Positions 28,010-39,363 are shown, counted from the first letter of the stretch. The stretch: DNA of 64,000 nucleotides from Succinivibrio faecicola (GCF_019448115.1 NZ_JAGFNY010000004.1:1-64000), one strand, 5' to 3'. Program-made: numbers and translations. Notes: generated by a model not told the origin, from the sequence alone.

Positions 28010-29260
28010 GTGTTACTAGACGTAATGAAGAAATTCTCCTTACTCTTCACTAAAGGCGGACTACTACATTGGTTCTATCCTTTATATGAGGGTACATTTA
28101 CATTTTTATACAGTTCAGGACGTGTAACAACCGGCAGAACTCATGTTCGTGATTTCGTTGATTTAAAGCGTATCATGATCATCGTTTGGGCTGCTGTGTT
28201 CCCTGCAATGTTCTGGGGCTGGTATAACGTAGGTAATCAGATTGTAACTTCTATTGCTTCACTGCCAAATTCTCAGGAAATCGTTTCTGAGTATTACAGC
28301 CTTCTTTCAGCTGACTGGCACTATGCTTTAGCACAGTTACTTGGCGGTTCATTAAGTGCTGATGCTAGCGTATACTCAAAGATGTTATTAGGTGCAGTTT
28401 ATTTCTTGCCTATTTACATCGTAGTATTTGCTGTTGGTGCTTTCTGGGAAGTTTTATTCTGCTTACTTCGTCACCACGAAATCAACGAAGGTTTCTTCGT
28501 AACTTCTATCCTATTTGCACTGATTGTGCCTCCAACCATGCCATTATGGCAGGCTGCTTTAGGTATCAGCTTCGGTGTTGTAATCGGTAAGGAAGTATTC
28601 GGTGGTACAGGCAGAAACTTCGTAAACCCTGCATTATGCGGTCGTGCATTCTTATTCTTTGCATATCCTGCTTCAATTTCAGGTACTCAGTGCTGGGTTC
28701 CAGTAGACGGTTACTCAGGCGCAACTCCACTTGCACAGTGGGCTGCAGAAGGTGCAGACGGTCTTAAGGATGCATTAGGTCACCAGATTAACTGGATGGA
28801 TGCTTTCTTAGGTAACATCCCAGGTTCAATCGGTGAAGGTTCAACAGCTATGATTTTAGTTGGTGCTGCTATCATCCTGTTAACAGGTGTTGCATCACTT
28901 CGTATCATGTTAGGTATCCTTATCGGTGCATTCTTAACTGCTACCTTATTCAATTATATCGGTTCAGCAACAAATCCAATGTTCTCAATGCCATTTGAGT
29001 GGCACGCAGTACTAGGTGGTTTTGCTTTTGGTGCTGTCTTTATGGCAACCGATCCTGTATCAAGTTCATTTACATCAAAAGGTAAGTGGGCATTTGGTAT
29101 CTTAATCGGTATCATGGTAATCATGATTCGTACTGTAAATCCTGCATATCCAGAAGGCATGATGTTGGCAATTCTGTTCGCTAACTGCTGGGCTCCTTTA
29201 TTCGACTACCTAGCTGCTAAGCGCAATATTAAGAGGAGACTTGCTCGTGTCCAAGCTTAA
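28010..29260 (+). CDS. nqrB: Na+-NQR subunit B
   Basis: A polytopic membrane subunit of 416 residues carrying covalently bound FMN and riboflavin. [21 protein letters not shown] near the N-terminus is the conserved first block, and the threonine in [11 protein letters not shown] is the expected FMN attachment site. It starts with GTG at 28010, three bases after nqrA, with GGAGGG seven bases upstream. Confidence 0.97.
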   Translation: MLLDVMKKFSLLFTKGGLLHWFYPLYEGTFTFLYSSGRVTTGRTHVRDFVDLKRIMIIVWAAVFPAMFWGWYNVGNQIVTSIASLPNSQEIVSEYYSLLSADWHYALAQLLGGSLSADASVYSKMLLGAVYFLPIYIVVFAVGAFWEVLFCLLRHHEINEGFFVTSILFALIVPPTMPLWQAALGISFGVVIGKEVFGGTGRNFVNPALCGRAFLFFAYPASISGTQCWVPVDGYSGATPLAQWAAEGADGLKDALGHQINWMDAFLGNIPGSIGEGSTAMILVGAAIILLTGVASLRIMLGILIGAFLTATLFNYIGSATNPMFSMPFEWHAVLGGFAFGAVFMATDPVSSSFTSKGKWAFGILIGIMVIMIRTVNPAYPEGMMLAILFANCWAPLFDYLAAKRNIKRRLARVQA

Positions 29261-30038
29261 TAAAGATTCCGCATTAGGTACATTAATTATTATTGTTACC
29301 TTCTGTTTAGTATGCTCAGTGCTTGTTTCATCAGCTGTAGTTGCTCTTGATCCATTCAAGAAGGCTGCTGTTGAGAATGACCGTCAGGTAAACATTCTTA
29401 AGGTTTCTGGTTTTGAAGTTAATGATTCAGTATCAAAGACCTTTAAAGCACATATTGAGTCACATCTTATCGATGTAGCAACCGGCCGTCTTGCAGATGA
29501 TGCTGTTCCTGCAAATGAAATTGAAGGCTACAACTTTGCATCATTAGCTAAAAAGCCTGCTTCATCAGTTAAGATTGAGAAGGCCCGTGACGTAGCAAAA
29601 ATTATTTCACGTTCTAAGTACATGCCTGTATATTTTGCAAAAGATGACAACGGCAAAGTAGTACGTGTAATTCTTCCTTTCTACGGTCAGGCATTATGGT
29701 CAACTGTTTTCGGTTACGTTGCTTTATCACCTTTAGATGCTAATACCATTTTAGGTGTTACCTTCTACTCACACGGTGAAACTCCAGGTTTAGGTGGCGA
29801 AATCGACAATCCTCGCTGGCAGGCTCTATGGGTTAACAAGAAACTTACCGACGAGAACGGCGACTATAAGTTCTGTATCAAGAAGAATGCTTCTGAGCAT
29901 GATTTCGATATCGATGCTCTGTCTGGTGCAACCTTAACTTCAGTTGGTGTTGATAACACTGCTAAGTACTGGTTAGGTGATGCTTACAGACCATTCTTAG
30001 AGAATTTAAGCAAAGGGGAGATCATTGTAAATGAGTAA
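29247..30038 (+). CDS. nqrC: Na+-NQR subunit C
   Basis: Membrane-anchored periplasmic flavoprotein, 263 residues. One N-terminal membrane helix ([21 protein letters not shown]) precedes a periplasmic domain; [10 protein letters not shown] near the C-terminus carries the threonine that receives FMN from ApbE. I start at GTG 29247, with AGGAG eight bases upstream, overlapping nqrB by 14 bases; a TTG two codons earlier is less likely. Confidence 0.96.
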   Translation: MSKLNKDSALGTLIIIVTFCLVCSVLVSSAVVALDPFKKAAVENDRQVNILKVSGFEVNDSVSKTFKAHIESHLIDVATGRLADDAVPANEIEGYNFASLAKKPASSVKIEKARDVAKIISRSKYMPVYFAKDDNGKVVRVILPFYGQALWSTVFGYVALSPLDANTILGVTFYSHGETPGLGGEIDNPRWQALWVNKKLTDENGDYKFCIKKNASEHDFDIDALSGATLTSVGVDNTAKYWLGDAYRPFLENLSKGEIIVNE

Positions 30039-30690
30039 CAAGGGTCCTAGCTTAAAGGAAACTTTCCTGACACCTATCATTGCAAATAACCCTGTAATGA
30101 TTCAGGTATTAGGTATCTGTTCTTCCTTAGCTGTTACTTCAAGCATGAAGACTGCATTTGTTATGGGTCTGTCAGTTATCTTCGTATGTTCTATTGCAAA
30201 CCTTGCAATTTCAACAGTACGTAGCTTAATCCCTAACTCTGTACGTATTATTGCTCAGATGACAGTTATTGCATCACTAGTAATCTTAGTTGACCAGGTT
30301 TTAAAGGCATTTGCCTATGATCTGTCAAAGCAGTTATCAGTGTATGTTGGTCTTATTATTACTAACTGTATCGTTATGGGTAGAACTGAAGGCTTTGCAT
30401 TAAAGTCAAAACCACTTGCTTCATTCCTTGATGGTTTAGGCAACGGTTTAGGCTATATGCTTGTTCTTTGCGTTGTAGCATCTATCCGTGAGATCTTCGG
30501 TTCAGGTTCATGGTTCGGCATGACTGTATTCGAGACTGTAAACAACGGTGGCTGGTATGTACCATGTGGCTTATTAGTAATGCCACCATGTGCATTCTTC
30601 CTAGTAGGCTTACTGATTTGGGTTGTTAAAACCTTCCGTAAGGATTTACAGGAACCTCTTGAGTACGATACCCACAGGGAGGATTATTAA
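30031..30690 (+). CDS. nqrD: Na+-NQR subunit D
   Basis: A 219-residue subunit with about six membrane helices, homologous to RnfE. The Cys-containing half-helices [14 protein letters not shown] and [16 protein letters not shown], which in the Vibrio structure hold an intramembrane iron centre together with NqrE, are present. It overlaps nqrC by 8 bases. Confidence 0.97.
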   Translation: MSNKGPSLKETFLTPIIANNPVMIQVLGICSSLAVTSSMKTAFVMGLSVIFVCSIANLAISTVRSLIPNSVRIIAQMTVIASLVILVDQVLKAFAYDLSKQLSVYVGLIITNCIVMGRTEGFALKSKPLASFLDGLGNGLGYMLVLCVVASIREIFGSGSWFGMTVFETVNNGGWYVPCGLLVMPPCAFFLVGLLIWVVKTFRKDLQEPLEYDTHREDY

Positions 30691-30692
30691 TA

Positions 30693-31292
30693 ATGTTAGA
30701 GCATTATTTATCCCTCTTTATTAAGAGTGTTTTCATTGAGAACATGGCTTTAGCCTTCTTCTTAGGTATGTGTACTTTCTTAGCTGTTTCTAAGAAGGTT
30801 ACAACCTCTGCAGGTTTAGGCGCAGCAGTTATCATGGTTCAGTTATTAGCAGTTCCTGTTAACAACTTAATCAATACCTATATTTTAAAGCCTGATGCTT
30901 TAGTTGTTGGTTTAGACTTATCATTCCTAAGCTTCATCACCTATATCGGTGTTATTGCAGCTTTAGTTCAGATCCTTGAGATCTTCCTTGATAAGTATGT
31001 ACCTTCACTGTATGCAGCTCTTGGTATTTTCTTACCACTTATTACCGTAAACTGCGTTATCTTCGCAGGTGTTTCATTTATGGTACAGCGTGAGTATACC
31101 TTCAGTGAGTCTGTAGTATATGCATTAGGCTCTGGCTCATCATGGGCACTTGCTTTAGTACTCTTAGCAGCTATTAACGAGAAGTTAAAGTATGCTAGTG
31201 CACCTGCAGGTCTCCGTGGTTTACCTTTAACCTTTATCACAGCAGGTCTGATGGCAGTTGCCTTCATGTCCTTCTCTGGTATTCAGTTATAA
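30693..31292 (+). CDS. nqrE: Na+-NQR subunit E
   Basis: A 199-residue membrane subunit related to RnfA and inverted relative to Nqr[15 protein letters not shown] and [16 protein letters not shown] hold the two conserved cysteines that pair with those of NqrD at the intramembrane iron site. Two bases separate it from nqrD. Confidence 0.97.
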   Translation: MLEHYLSLFIKSVFIENMALAFFLGMCTFLAVSKKVTTSAGLGAAVIMVQLLAVPVNNLINTYILKPDALVVGLDLSFLSFITYIGVIAALVQILEIFLDKYVPSLYAALGIFLPLITVNCVIFAGVSFMVQREYTFSESVVYALGSGSSWALALVLLAAINEKLKYASAPAGLRGLPLTFITAGLMAVAFMSFSGIQL

Positions 31293-31301
31293 GGGGGATA
31301 C

Positions 31302-32528
31302 ATGTTTACTATTGTATCTGGTGTTTTAATGTTCGTTGCTATCGTCGTAGTACTAGTAGCACTTATTCTTGTTGCAAGAAAGTTCCTTGTACAGTCTGGT
31401 GATATTACTATCGGCGTTAACGGTGATCCAGAAAAGGCAATGAAGTGCCCAGCTGGCGGTAAGCTGTTAAACGATTTATCTGAGAAGGGTATTTTCGTAT
31501 CATCAGCTTGCGGTGGTCGTGGTGCTTGCGGTCAGTGTAAAGTTAAGGTTACTCAGGGCGGCGGTAACGTTCTACCTATCGAATATTCACACTTCTCAAA
31601 GCGTGAAATCAGAGAAGGATGGAGATTAGCTTGTCAGGTAACTGTTAAGAATGACTGTGAAATCGAATTACCTCCAGAGGTATTCGGTGTTAAGAAGTGG
31701 GAATGTGAGGTTATTTCTAACCACAACGTTGCTACATTCATTAAAGAGTTACGTTTACGCATTCCTGAGGGCGAGGAAGTTCCATTCCGCGCTGGTGGTT
31801 ATATTCAGATTGAAGCTCCTGCACATACTGTTAAGTATGCAGACTTCGATATCGAGCCACAGTATCAGGGCGCATTCAAGCACTTTGGCTTTGACAAGTT
31901 AGTATCAAAGGTTGATACTCCAACCATCAGAGCATACTCCATGGCTAACTACCCTGGTGAAAAGGGCTTAATCATGCTGAATGTACGTATTGCTACACCT
32001 CCATTCGGTAATCCATCAGCTCCTCCAGGAATCATGTCTTCATATATTTGGAGCTTAAAGCCTGGTGATAAGGTAACTATTTCAGGTCCATTCGGCGAGT
32101 TCTTCGCTCGCGATACCGACAATGAAATGGTATTCATTGGTGGTGGTGCTGGTATGGCTCCAATGCGTTCACACATCTTCGATCAGTTAAAGAGACTTGA
32201 TTCAAAGCGCAAGATTTCTTTCTGGTACGGTGCACGTTCATTAGCAGAAGTATTCTATGCCGATGAGTTCGATCAGTTAGCTAAGGAGCATCCAAACTTC
32301 TCATGGCACTTAGCATTATCTGATCCACAGCCTGAAGATAACTGGACTGGTTTAACTGGTTTCATCGCAAATGTTCTTTACGAGCAGTATCTGCGTGACC
32401 ACAAGAACCCAGAAGACGTTGAGTACTACATGTGTGGTCCTCCAATGATGTCTAAGTCAGCTGTTGATATGCTCCACTCATTAGGTGTTGAAGATGAGAA
32501 CATCCTCTTCGATAACTTTGGTGGCTAA
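31302..32528 (+). CDS. nqrF: Na+-NQR subunit F (NADH dehydrogenase subunit)
   Basis: The NADH-oxidising subunit, 408 residues. One N-terminal membrane helix, then a 2Fe-2S ferredoxin domain with cysteines at 70, 76, 79 and 111, the same positions as in Vibrio NqrF, then FAD-binding ([11 protein letters not shown]) and NADH-binding ([21 protein letters not shown]) domains. Last gene of the operon; no apbE or nqrM follows. A terminator lies directly downstream. Confidence 0.98.
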   Translation: MFTIVSGVLMFVAIVVVLVALILVARKFLVQSGDITIGVNGDPEKAMKCPAGGKLLNDLSEKGIFVSSACGGRGACGQCKVKVTQGGGNVLPIEYSHFSKREIREGWRLACQVTVKNDCEIELPPEVFGVKKWECEVISNHNVATFIKELRLRIPEGEEVPFRAGGYIQIEAPAHTVKYADFDIEPQYQGAFKHFGFDKLVSKVDTPTIRAYSMANYPGEKGLIMLNVRIATPPFGNPSAPPGIMSSYIWSLKPGDKVTISGPFGEFFARDTDNEMVFIGGGAGMAPMRSHIFDQLKRLDSKRKISFWYGARSLAEVFYADEFDQLAKEHPNFSWHLALSDPQPEDNWTGLTGFIANVLYEQYLRDHKNPEDVEYYMCGPPMMSKSAVDMLHSLGVEDENILFDNFGG

Positions 32529-32544
32529 TTAAGAGCTAAATTGC

Positions 32545-32572
32545 AAAGGGGACTGATTCTTCAGTCCCTTTT
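32545..32572 (+). terminator. Rho-independent terminator of the nqr operon
   Basis: GGGACTGA (32549-32556) pairs with TCAGTCCC (32561-32568), flanked by AAA on one side and TTTT on the other. Confidence 0.8.
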
Positions 32573-32816
32573 GTCTATTTGTGTACACACAATACAATAG
32601 CTCAAAGGTATATAAGTACACATATCCAATAATTTATATTATTACTTTTGCAAAGAGTTTTAACTCCATACCCCCCACAAAGCAAGACAAATAACTTATT
32701 TCATAACGTTAGATGTGTCATAAAGAAGCAAAATAAAAAATTTTTTTCATAATATAATCATCATAGTAAATTGGTAATATACTAAGCATGCGTAAGATAC
32801 TACCGGGATAATAAAA

Positions 32817-34772
32817 ATGAAGCTTGTTTTCAGGTTTCTTTTACTTTTCGTATTCATTAAATCATCAGCCTGTCTGTCGAATATATGGGAAGCAGGAGAG
32901 CTTACATATAAGAACGGATCGACTGAAATTTCTGCTTTTGTAAATACTAAGGAAAATACACAGCTTCAGGTAGTTTTGTGCAGTAAAAAATCAATTGATA
33001 ATTATCGTTTTACATTACTACTTCCAAAAAAAGTTCTATCTGATTCTGTTATCAAAGTTAAGGTATATACAGATGATTCTGAGGTAGAGCAGTATGCTGA
33101 GGTTTCTGGAAATAGCATTGATTTTCAGGTGGATGAAAGTCTTCTTCTTGCAATTCCATATAGTGCAAAACTTCAGTTAGAATTTAATTCAGAAGATGCT
33201 GAATATCTTGGATTGCCAAAAATACTAGATGTAAGCATGAAAGGTGCAGAGCTTGCATTAAAGAATGTTTCATCTCAATGTACTGCTTTATGTCTTAATA
33301 ACGGATTTTCATGTAATAAATCTCTTCTATCATCAATTCTATGGCCAGTAAATTCTTTCAATAGTCTAGAGTATGAACAAATAGATGATTTGTGTACCAA
33401 GCAGACAAGACCTGATGTATATAGATTCAATCTGACAAAAAAATGTAAAGCAAAGTTAGACAGATTCTATAACAATGAAGGTGTAGGTCCTTTATCTTTC
33501 GTATATCAACTATTTAACAGTCCAAATTCTGCATATAAGAAATATGAACAAAGCTGGAAGGAGACCGTTGCTCTCTCTCCTGTAGTTGCAGAAGATATGA
33601 ACCGATATGAGCTCAATGACTGGTATCTTCTATTGTATTCATTAGTCGGAAACAGACATATCAGGGAATTTCCTAACAGTTTCTATGCAATAAATAATCA
33701 CAAAGGTGATCCGACTACATTAGTATACGATATAGACAACAGATATGAGATGGAGCTTTTAAAGTATTCATCTGTTCTGTACAGAAGGATGAATTCTTCA
33801 ATAAAATCAAAAAACTCAGTCACAAAGACTTTGAAATTATGGTCTGATTTTTATCGTCAGTTAACTCAGATGCTGCCTAATATTCATCACGCACAGGCAG
33901 TAAGACCGATTATCTACAAGTCCATGCTAATGAGAATATGGAATCTTGCAGGAAGACCTAATGGAGTAAAATTCTATTCAAAAAATATGTTCAGACATGG
34001 AACTAATGGAAAGACTATAACTGACGAAAACCTTGAAAAGCAGTGTTCGTTATTTGAAGGTTCAAATGGAGAGCAGTTCTTCTATGCATCATCTGATTGT
34101 GTAAAATCAGTAGCAGATATAATGAGAACCTCTCCTTACAACACATCTTTGTACAAAGATCTCGAAATAAAATGGGACAATTATGCAAAGGCTTGGATGA
34201 GCTCTCCTTTCTACAATGATTCGTTAGATGATGCAATTGGAGAGAACAAAAGAGCAAATCTTACACTTATAATACTCTCTTTGTTTAGGGAATATGGATT
34301 TGGTGATTATTTCCAGATCAGAGAATGTCTATCAAGTAGAGATTCTGACATTTGCAGTTATGAGTCAAATAAATATTATTCTACATATACAAAAGAATTC
34401 AATTACAGATTAGATTCAATCAGTAACGTAAGTGCAGATGATGCTAACAGTCTGAATGAACTGAATAACCTTTACCTTGAGTATTATCATGCACTAGAAC
34501 TTTATCTTGACGATCTGGTTAGCTCAAACACTATTCCATTGTGGAGAGCTGATTTTATCAAGTCTCTTGCTTCAATTGTTCAGACTAATGCTATGCTGAA
34601 TTTTGCATATTCAAGAGAAGAATTACCAGATATTTCACAGAATATGCAAAAAGAAGGTACAGACGAAAAGATGACCATTGAGCAGGATAAGTATGACGAT
34701 AATGATGGCCAGCCAGATGATATCTACAATAGCGACGATGATATCGATGAGGACATAATAGTACCTATGTGA
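32817..34772 (+). CDS. Large exported protein of unknown function
   Basis: A 651-residue protein that I do not recognise. Residues 1-19 form a signal peptide (MKLVFRFLLLFVFIKSSAC); the cysteine at 19 could be lipidated, but the preceding SSA is a poor lipobox. Residues ~25-125 look beta-rich (STEISAFVNTKENTQLQVVL, SVIKVKVYTDDSE), followed by a small cysteine cluster (155, 159, 166). Residues ~200-610 are mainly helical and tyrosine-rich. The last ~28 residues are a strongly acidic tail (about half Asp). No catalytic motif is obvious. GGGA eight bases upstream supports the start. Monocistronic: it follows the nqr terminator and ends at a bidirectional hairpin. It may be a lineage-specific envelope protein. 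Confidence 0.8.
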   Translation: MKLVFRFLLLFVFIKSSACLSNIWEAGELTYKNGSTEISAFVNTKENTQLQVVLCSKKSIDNYRFTLLLPKKVLSDSVIKVKVYTDDSEVEQYAEVSGNSIDFQVDESLLLAIPYSAKLQLEFNSEDAEYLGLPKILDVSMKGAELALKNVSSQCTALCLNNGFSCNKSLLSSILWPVNSFNSLEYEQIDDLCTKQTRPDVYRFNLTKKCKAKLDRFYNNEGVGPLSFVYQLFNSPNSAYKKYEQSWKETVALSPVVAEDMNRYELNDWYLLLYSLVGNRHIREFPNSFYAINNHKGDPTTLVYDIDNRYEMELLKYSSVLYRRMNSSIKSKNSVTKTLKLWSDFYRQLTQMLPNIHHAQAVRPIIYKSMLMRIWNLAGRPNGVKFYSKNMFRHGTNGKTITDENLEKQCSLFEGSNGEQFFYASSDCVKSVADIMRTSPYNTSLYKDLEIKWDNYAKAWMSSPFYNDSLDDAIGENKRANLTLIILSLFREYGFGDYFQIRECLSSRDSDICSYESNKYYSTYTKEFNYRLDSISNVSADDANSLNELNNLYLEYYHALELYLDDLVSSNTIPLWRADFIKSLASIVQTNAMLNFAYSREELPDISQNMQKEGTDEKMTIEQDKYDDNDGQPDDIYNSDDDIDEDIIVPM

Positions 34773-34810
34773 TAATAAAGATAACAGAATCTGAATGCAC
34801 GTATATGAAA

Positions 34811-34832
34811 AAAGGAGGCGTTAGCCTCCTTT
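34811..34832. terminator. Bidirectional terminator
   Basis: AAAGGAGGC (34811-34819) pairs with GCCTCCTTT (34824-34832), loop GTTA. The T run is longer on the minus strand, so it chiefly ends the map-glnD-dapD transcript and also closes the 651-residue gene. Confidence 0.8.
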
Positions 34833-34854
34833 AAAAATCTGTTGTTACATATTA

Positions 34855-35703
34855 TTACATGTGAGAAACTTCTTCTTGAGCCTGACGAAGAAGATCATTT
34901 AGGCCAACCTTTGATAAGGTCTTTTCATCAACCTTCTTAACGATAATTGCAGCATAAAGTGAATACTTGCCATCCTTTGATGGAAGGTTACCTGCAACAA
35001 CAACTGAATGAGGAGGAATTCTGCCATAGCTGATTTCACCAGTTGTTCTATCATAGATTCTTGTTGATTTGCCAAGGAAAACGCCCATTGAAATAACAGA
35101 GCCTTCGCCTACGATAACACCTTCAACAACTTCTGAACGTGCACCGATAAAGCAGTTATCCTCAATGATGGTAGGACCTGCCTGAACGGGCTCTAGAACA
35201 CCACCAATACCTGCACCGCCTGCAATATGTACATTCTTACCAACCTGAGCGCAAGAACCTACTGTAGCCCATGTATCTACCATGGTGCCAGAACCAACAT
35301 GTGCACCAATGTTAACAAATGATGGAAGAAGAATAGTGTCTTTTTCGAGGAATGCACCGCGTCTTACAACGCAACCTGGAACTGCACGGATGCCTTCCTT
35401 TGCAAATCTTTCAGCTGTATAGCCATTAAACTTTAATGGAACCTTATCGTAGAATGCACCACCTGGAACTTCTGTCAGGAAATTATCTTCAATTCTGAAT
35501 GATAATAGAACAGCTTTTTTAATCCACTGGTTTGTAACCCAGTCACCATTAACTTTTTCTGCTACTCTGATTTCACCTCTATCAAGTGCATCGATAACCT
35601 GATTGATTGCATCTCTTAATTCAGCAGAAGCAGTTTTTGAATTGATATTTGCACGGTTCTCAAAAGCGTTCTCAATAATACCCTGTAAATTCTGAACAGA
35701 CAT
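34855..35703 (-). CDS. dapD: 2,3,4,5-Tetrahydropyridine-2,6-dicarboxylate N-succinyltransferase
   Basis: Succinylates tetrahydrodipicolinate in the lysine/diaminopimelate pathway, so this organism uses the succinylase branch. 282 residues (E. coli 274). An N-terminal helical part is followed by a left-handed beta-helix of hexapeptide repeats (about residues 105-215: [39 protein letters not shown]). Last gene of map-glnD-dapD, 29 bases after glnD. Confidence 0.96.
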   Translation of the reverse strand: MSVQNLQGIIENAFENRANINSKTASAELRDAINQVIDALDRGEIRVAEKVNGDWVTNQWIKKAVLLSFRIEDNFLTEVPGGAFYDKVPLKFNGYTAERFAKEGIRAVPGCVVRRGAFLEKDTILLPSFVNIGAHVGSGTMVDTWATVGSCAQVGKNVHIAGGAGIGGVLEPVQAGPTIIEDNCFIGARSEVVEGVIVGEGSVISMGVFLGKSTRIYDRTTGEISYGRIPPHSVVVAGNLPSKDGKYSLYAAIIVKKVDEKTLSKVGLNDLLRQAQEEVSHM

Positions 35704-35732
35704 TTAAAATACTCCTAGGCGGATCATAACTT

Positions 35733-38378
35733 TTACTCATCTAGAGCCTTCTTCAGAGCAACACTTAACTCTTCTTTTCTGTTTGCATCTAAAGGAAGAC
35801 CATTACTGTCAGTAATTGCAAAATAGTCATCAGCTCTTTCGCCAGTTGTTGTAATTCTAGCGGCTCTGATTAGACATCCTAAATTACCAAGTGTTATGCC
35901 GATTTTAGCTAACAGTCCCTGTCTGTCAAGCGTAGATATTTCTAGTTTTGTCTGTTTTTCTGACTTAGAATCAAGGTAAGAAATGGTGGTTGGAACCTCG
36001 AAAATTTTGTGATTAATTGTAGATAAATTAAGCACTTGGCTGTCTTCTTTTAGACCTGCCAGAATAGCCTTTCTTAGCCCGTTTAGTCGGTCATGATCAA
36101 GAGGTTGTCCTTTTTTGTTTTGGAACATAATTGTGCATAATGCATGAAAATCGTGCGTCAAAAATATTTGTGCACTAAAAACGTTCATTTGCTTCACAGC
36201 CATTGTAATTACTAGGTTTGTGAACATTGATGGGGAGGTGCTCTTGTAATAGAACAATAATTCAGTACCTACGTTAGGAGTCTGCGAAAATAGGATCAGT
36301 GGTTCATCATTTTTTCTGTATCTAAGGATATTTCTTGCATGCCAGGATATATCTTCAACAGAATAATGAATGAAATAGTCATTAGGGAACTGTCTCATAT
36401 AGCGAAGCAGATCGTCTTTTTTGCAGTCCTTCGTTATTTCAATTGCTCTTTCTCTCTTTTCGTTAGCTTGAAGATGCATGCTCTTAACAAGATCTGCTTC
36501 ACTTTGTGTTACAGCAAGTTTTGTTGCCTGATAAAGCTGTCTGAAAATATTGTCCTGCCATGAATTCCAAACATTGTCATTTGTGGCTGATATATCAGCT
36601 ACAGTCAGGCAGTACAGATGGTTGAGATGTTCTTCATCCTGAACGAAATCTGCAAAACTGTTTATAACTTCAAGATCAGTGGTATCTCTTCTAGTTGCAG
36701 TAGTGTTGAACATCAGATGAGCACCGACTAGCCATGAAATGAGGTTAGTCTGATATTCATTAAATCCGTGCAGAATACAGAATGATTCTGCTTCTTTTGC
36801 ACCCTTAGCAGCATGATTGCCACCTCTACCTTTTGCAATGTCATGCAATAAAGCGGCACAGAACAGTATTTCTGGATCTGCAATTTTTCTTCTTACATTT
36901 CTAAAAAGCTGATAAATGGGCTCTCTTTTTATTGCAAGTTCATTTAGATTTGAAAGAACTCTTATTGTGTGCTCATCAACGCTGAACAGATGGAATCTGT
37001 CAAACTGTGCAAGACCTTCAATTCTTCCCCACTGTGGCATATAGCTAGACAGAACATGGGTTTCATGCATAAGCCTTAGTACCAAAGGAAGACTGTCTGT
37101 GCTAGTTAGGATCTGTTTAAATTTCTTTCTGCACTGAGGAATAGTAATCAGATGATCCTTTAATTCTCTTCTTCCTTCTCTAAGTGCTCTCAAGCAATTA
37201 ACATGGATCTTGTTGATCTCAGGATGGCTTTCTATAGCCAGGAAAAGATCAAGCATTTTCTCAGGATCGTTTTTGAAGATTTCATGATCGATTACATCAA
37301 TATACTGCCCCCTTTGAACAAATGCGTTGTTCAAAAAGACAGGCTCTGAGAATTCGTCACCAACATATCCTTTTATATCAATGGATACCTGCTGCAGAAC
37401 CATATTGTTCAGTTCAAGAACTCTATGGAAGATTCTGTACAAATCACGCATCATAGCTTCGACAGGTGCATTTCCTTCTTCACCATAGCCTAACGTTTTT
37501 GCAATGGATTTTTGAAAATCCAATCTAAGGATATTCGAATTTGAATTGCAGTGAATAGCATATCTTACGTCCCAGAGAAAATCACGGCATGCAAGATATT
37601 CTTCATATTCTTCTTTTGTTAAAAGGCCTATGGTATGCAGATTGTCATATTTGCCTAAATGGTAAATTTTAAGGGCAAGCCACTGCATAATATGCAGATC
37701 CCTAAGACCGCCAGGATTATTTTTAATATCAGGCTCTAACGAGTAGATGGTATCTCTGAATGCATGATATCTTTCGTTTTGCTCTTTTATTTTTGCATCA
37801 AAGTACTTTTCATCATCCCAAAAATCATCTTCTGTAATGCTGTGAATAAGATTTTCATATAAAGTCTGATTTCCAGCAATAAAGTGAGTTTCAATAAGAT
37901 TGGTAATGATTGTGATGTCATCTCTTGATGCAAGAATGGTCTCTTTAATGGTTCTGACAGAAGTACCAAGATCGAGTTTTAAGTCCCATAAAAAAGAAAT
38001 GAATGATTCAATTGCCTCTTTTGCTTCAGCAGGTATTGGATCAAGTTCAGAGACGATTAAAAGGTCAATATCGGATTCAAGAAATTGTTCCCTTCTTCCG
38101 TATCCGCCAACAGCGACAAGAGCAATATAATTGAAACGAGCGATATATTTTTCAAAAATCTTTGCCAAAAAATCATCTAGACTTTTTGTTTGAGAGTTCA
38201 GCAGATCAGATACTCTGAATCCTTTATCAAAGCATTGTATTCTGTAATCTTTATACTCACTTATACGTTCTCTGTATTGCTTGATATCGGAAACATCAGA
38301 AATTTTAGAAACAAAAGGGAATGCATCATTAACATTTGTTTCTATAACTTTTCTTGGAACGCTGATTGTCTCAAACAT
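35733..38378 (-). CDS. glnD: Bifunctional uridylyltransferase/uridylyl-removing enzyme GlnD
   Basis: Senses glutamine and uridylylates or deuridylylates PII, controlling glutamine synthetase and Ntr. 881 residues (E. coli 890). The nucleotidyltransferase site is GGYGRREQFLESDID at 91-105; the HD domain shows LLHDIAKGRGGNH near the middle; two ACT domains follow, the last around LEISTLDRQGLLAKIGITL. No PII or glutamine synthetase gene is in the window. It starts 9 bases after map. Confidence 0.96.
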   Translation of the reverse strand: MFETISVPRKVIETNVNDAFPFVSKISDVSDIKQYRERISEYKDYRIQCFDKGFRVSDLLNSQTKSLDDFLAKIFEKYIARFNYIALVAVGGYGRREQFLESDIDLLIVSELDPIPAEAKEAIESFISFLWDLKLDLGTSVRTIKETILASRDDITIITNLIETHFIAGNQTLYENLIHSITEDDFWDDEKYFDAKIKEQNERYHAFRDTIYSLEPDIKNNPGGLRDLHIMQWLALKIYHLGKYDNLHTIGLLTKEEYEEYLACRDFLWDVRYAIHCNSNSNILRLDFQKSIAKTLGYGEEGNAPVEAMMRDLYRIFHRVLELNNMVLQQVSIDIKGYVGDEFSEPVFLNNAFVQRGQYIDVIDHEIFKNDPEKMLDLFLAIESHPEINKIHVNCLRALREGRRELKDHLITIPQCRKKFKQILTSTDSLPLVLRLMHETHVLSSYMPQWGRIEGLAQFDRFHLFSVDEHTIRVLSNLNELAIKREPIYQLFRNVRRKIADPEILFCAALLHDIAKGRGGNHAAKGAKEAESFCILHGFNEYQTNLISWLVGAHLMFNTTATRRDTTDLEVINSFADFVQDEEHLNHLYCLTVADISATNDNVWNSWQDNIFRQLYQATKLAVTQSEADLVKSMHLQANEKRERAIEITKDCKKDDLLRYMRQFPNDYFIHYSVEDISWHARNILRYRKNDEPLILFSQTPNVGTELLFYYKSTSPSMFTNLVITMAVKQMNVFSAQIFLTHDFHALCTIMFQNKKGQPLDHDRLNGLRKAILAGLKEDSQVLNLSTINHKIFEVPTTISYLDSKSEKQTKLEISTLDRQGLLAKIGITLGNLGCLIRAARITTTGERADDYFAITDSNGLPLDANRKEELSVALKKALDE

Positions 38379-38387
38379 AAATTATTC

Positions 38388-39173
38388 CTAATGGACAATG
38401 ATTCTTGGGAAGTCTTCGTCCTTTCTTAAAGTTAGAACTTCAACACCGTTTGGTATAACTAAAAGTGTGTGCTCATACTGAGCTGATGGCTGTTTGTCTG
38501 CTGTTGTAACAGTCCATCCATCTTTTTTGTTAACCTTGCATTTATAGGTTCCTGCGTTAATCATAGGTTCAATGGTAAAGCACATTCCCTCTTCAAGGAT
38601 ACAGTTGAAGTTGTTCTTGTAATGAAGAACAGATGGCTCCTCATGGAATCCTTTTCCGATACCATGACCGCAGTAGTCACGAACAATAGAGAAACCTGCT
38701 TTATCAGCTACTTTCTGGATAGCGGCACCTATTTCTGTTAGATTAGAACCAGGACGAACTGTTTTTATAGCTTCATACATGGCTTCTTGAGCGCATTTAC
38801 AAAGCTGCTGATTACGAGGTGATGTCTCACCTACAATGAACATTCTTGAGCTGTCGCCGTGATATTTATCCTTTAATACGGTAACATCGATATTAACGAT
38901 ATCACCCTTGTGCAGTTTGTGTGGCCCTGGAATACCGTGGCAGACAACCTCGTTGATGCTAATGCAGGTAGCCTTTGGATAACCCTGATAGCCAAGATCA
39001 GCACTGATTGCATTTTCTTTTTGCTCAATGTAATCATTCATGATCTTATCTAATTCATCAGTGGTTACGCCTGGTACTATGTAAGGTTCAATCATCTCAA
39101 GTACCCTGGCTGTTGCAGCACCAACGACTCTCATTTTTTCAATTTCACTTGGTGATTTTAATGTAATATCCAT
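38388..39173 (-). CDS. map: Methionine aminopeptidase type I
   Basis: Removes the initiator methionine from nascent proteins. 261 residues. The dinuclear metal ligands are visible in order: NIDVTVLKDKYHGDSSRMF (two Asp), GHGIGKGFHEEPSVLH (His) and GMCFTIEPM (Glu), then QYEHTLLV (Glu). AAGGAA precedes the ATG. First gene of the leftward map-glnD-dapD unit, divergent from rpsB as in E. coli. Confidence 0.97.
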   Translation of the reverse strand: MDITLKSPSEIEKMRVVGAATARVLEMIEPYIVPGVTTDELDKIMNDYIEQKENAISADLGYQGYPKATCISINEVVCHGIPGPHKLHKGDIVNIDVTVLKDKYHGDSSRMFIVGETSPRNQQLCKCAQEAMYEAIKTVRPGSNLTEIGAAIQKVADKAGFSIVRDYCGHGIGKGFHEEPSVLHYKNNFNCILEEGMCFTIEPMINAGTYKCKVNKKDGWTVTTADKQPSAQYEHTLLVIPNGVEVLTLRKDEDFPRIIVH

Positions 39174-39354
39174 TTGCTAATTCCTTATTTATCAACTATC
39201 AAAGATTATATATTTTTTTGAGCTATTTTTTATAAAATAGTGAGCAATAATGTTCTGATTTTAGTGTTGAATGCAGAGATTCAGCATTGAAGAAAACTGA
39301 TGAAATAAAAGATGAATATTTTTTTTAGAAAATTTTATAAATCCTTTTGAAACG

Positions 39355-39363
39355 TGATAAAAT
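39355..39363 (+). promoter_or_regulatory. Candidate extended -10 promoter of rpsB
   Basis: TGATAAAAT reads as TG-n-TAAAAT. A -35-like TTATAA lies 17 bases upstream at about 39335-39340. It would give a leader of about 160 bases. Confidence 0.45.
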
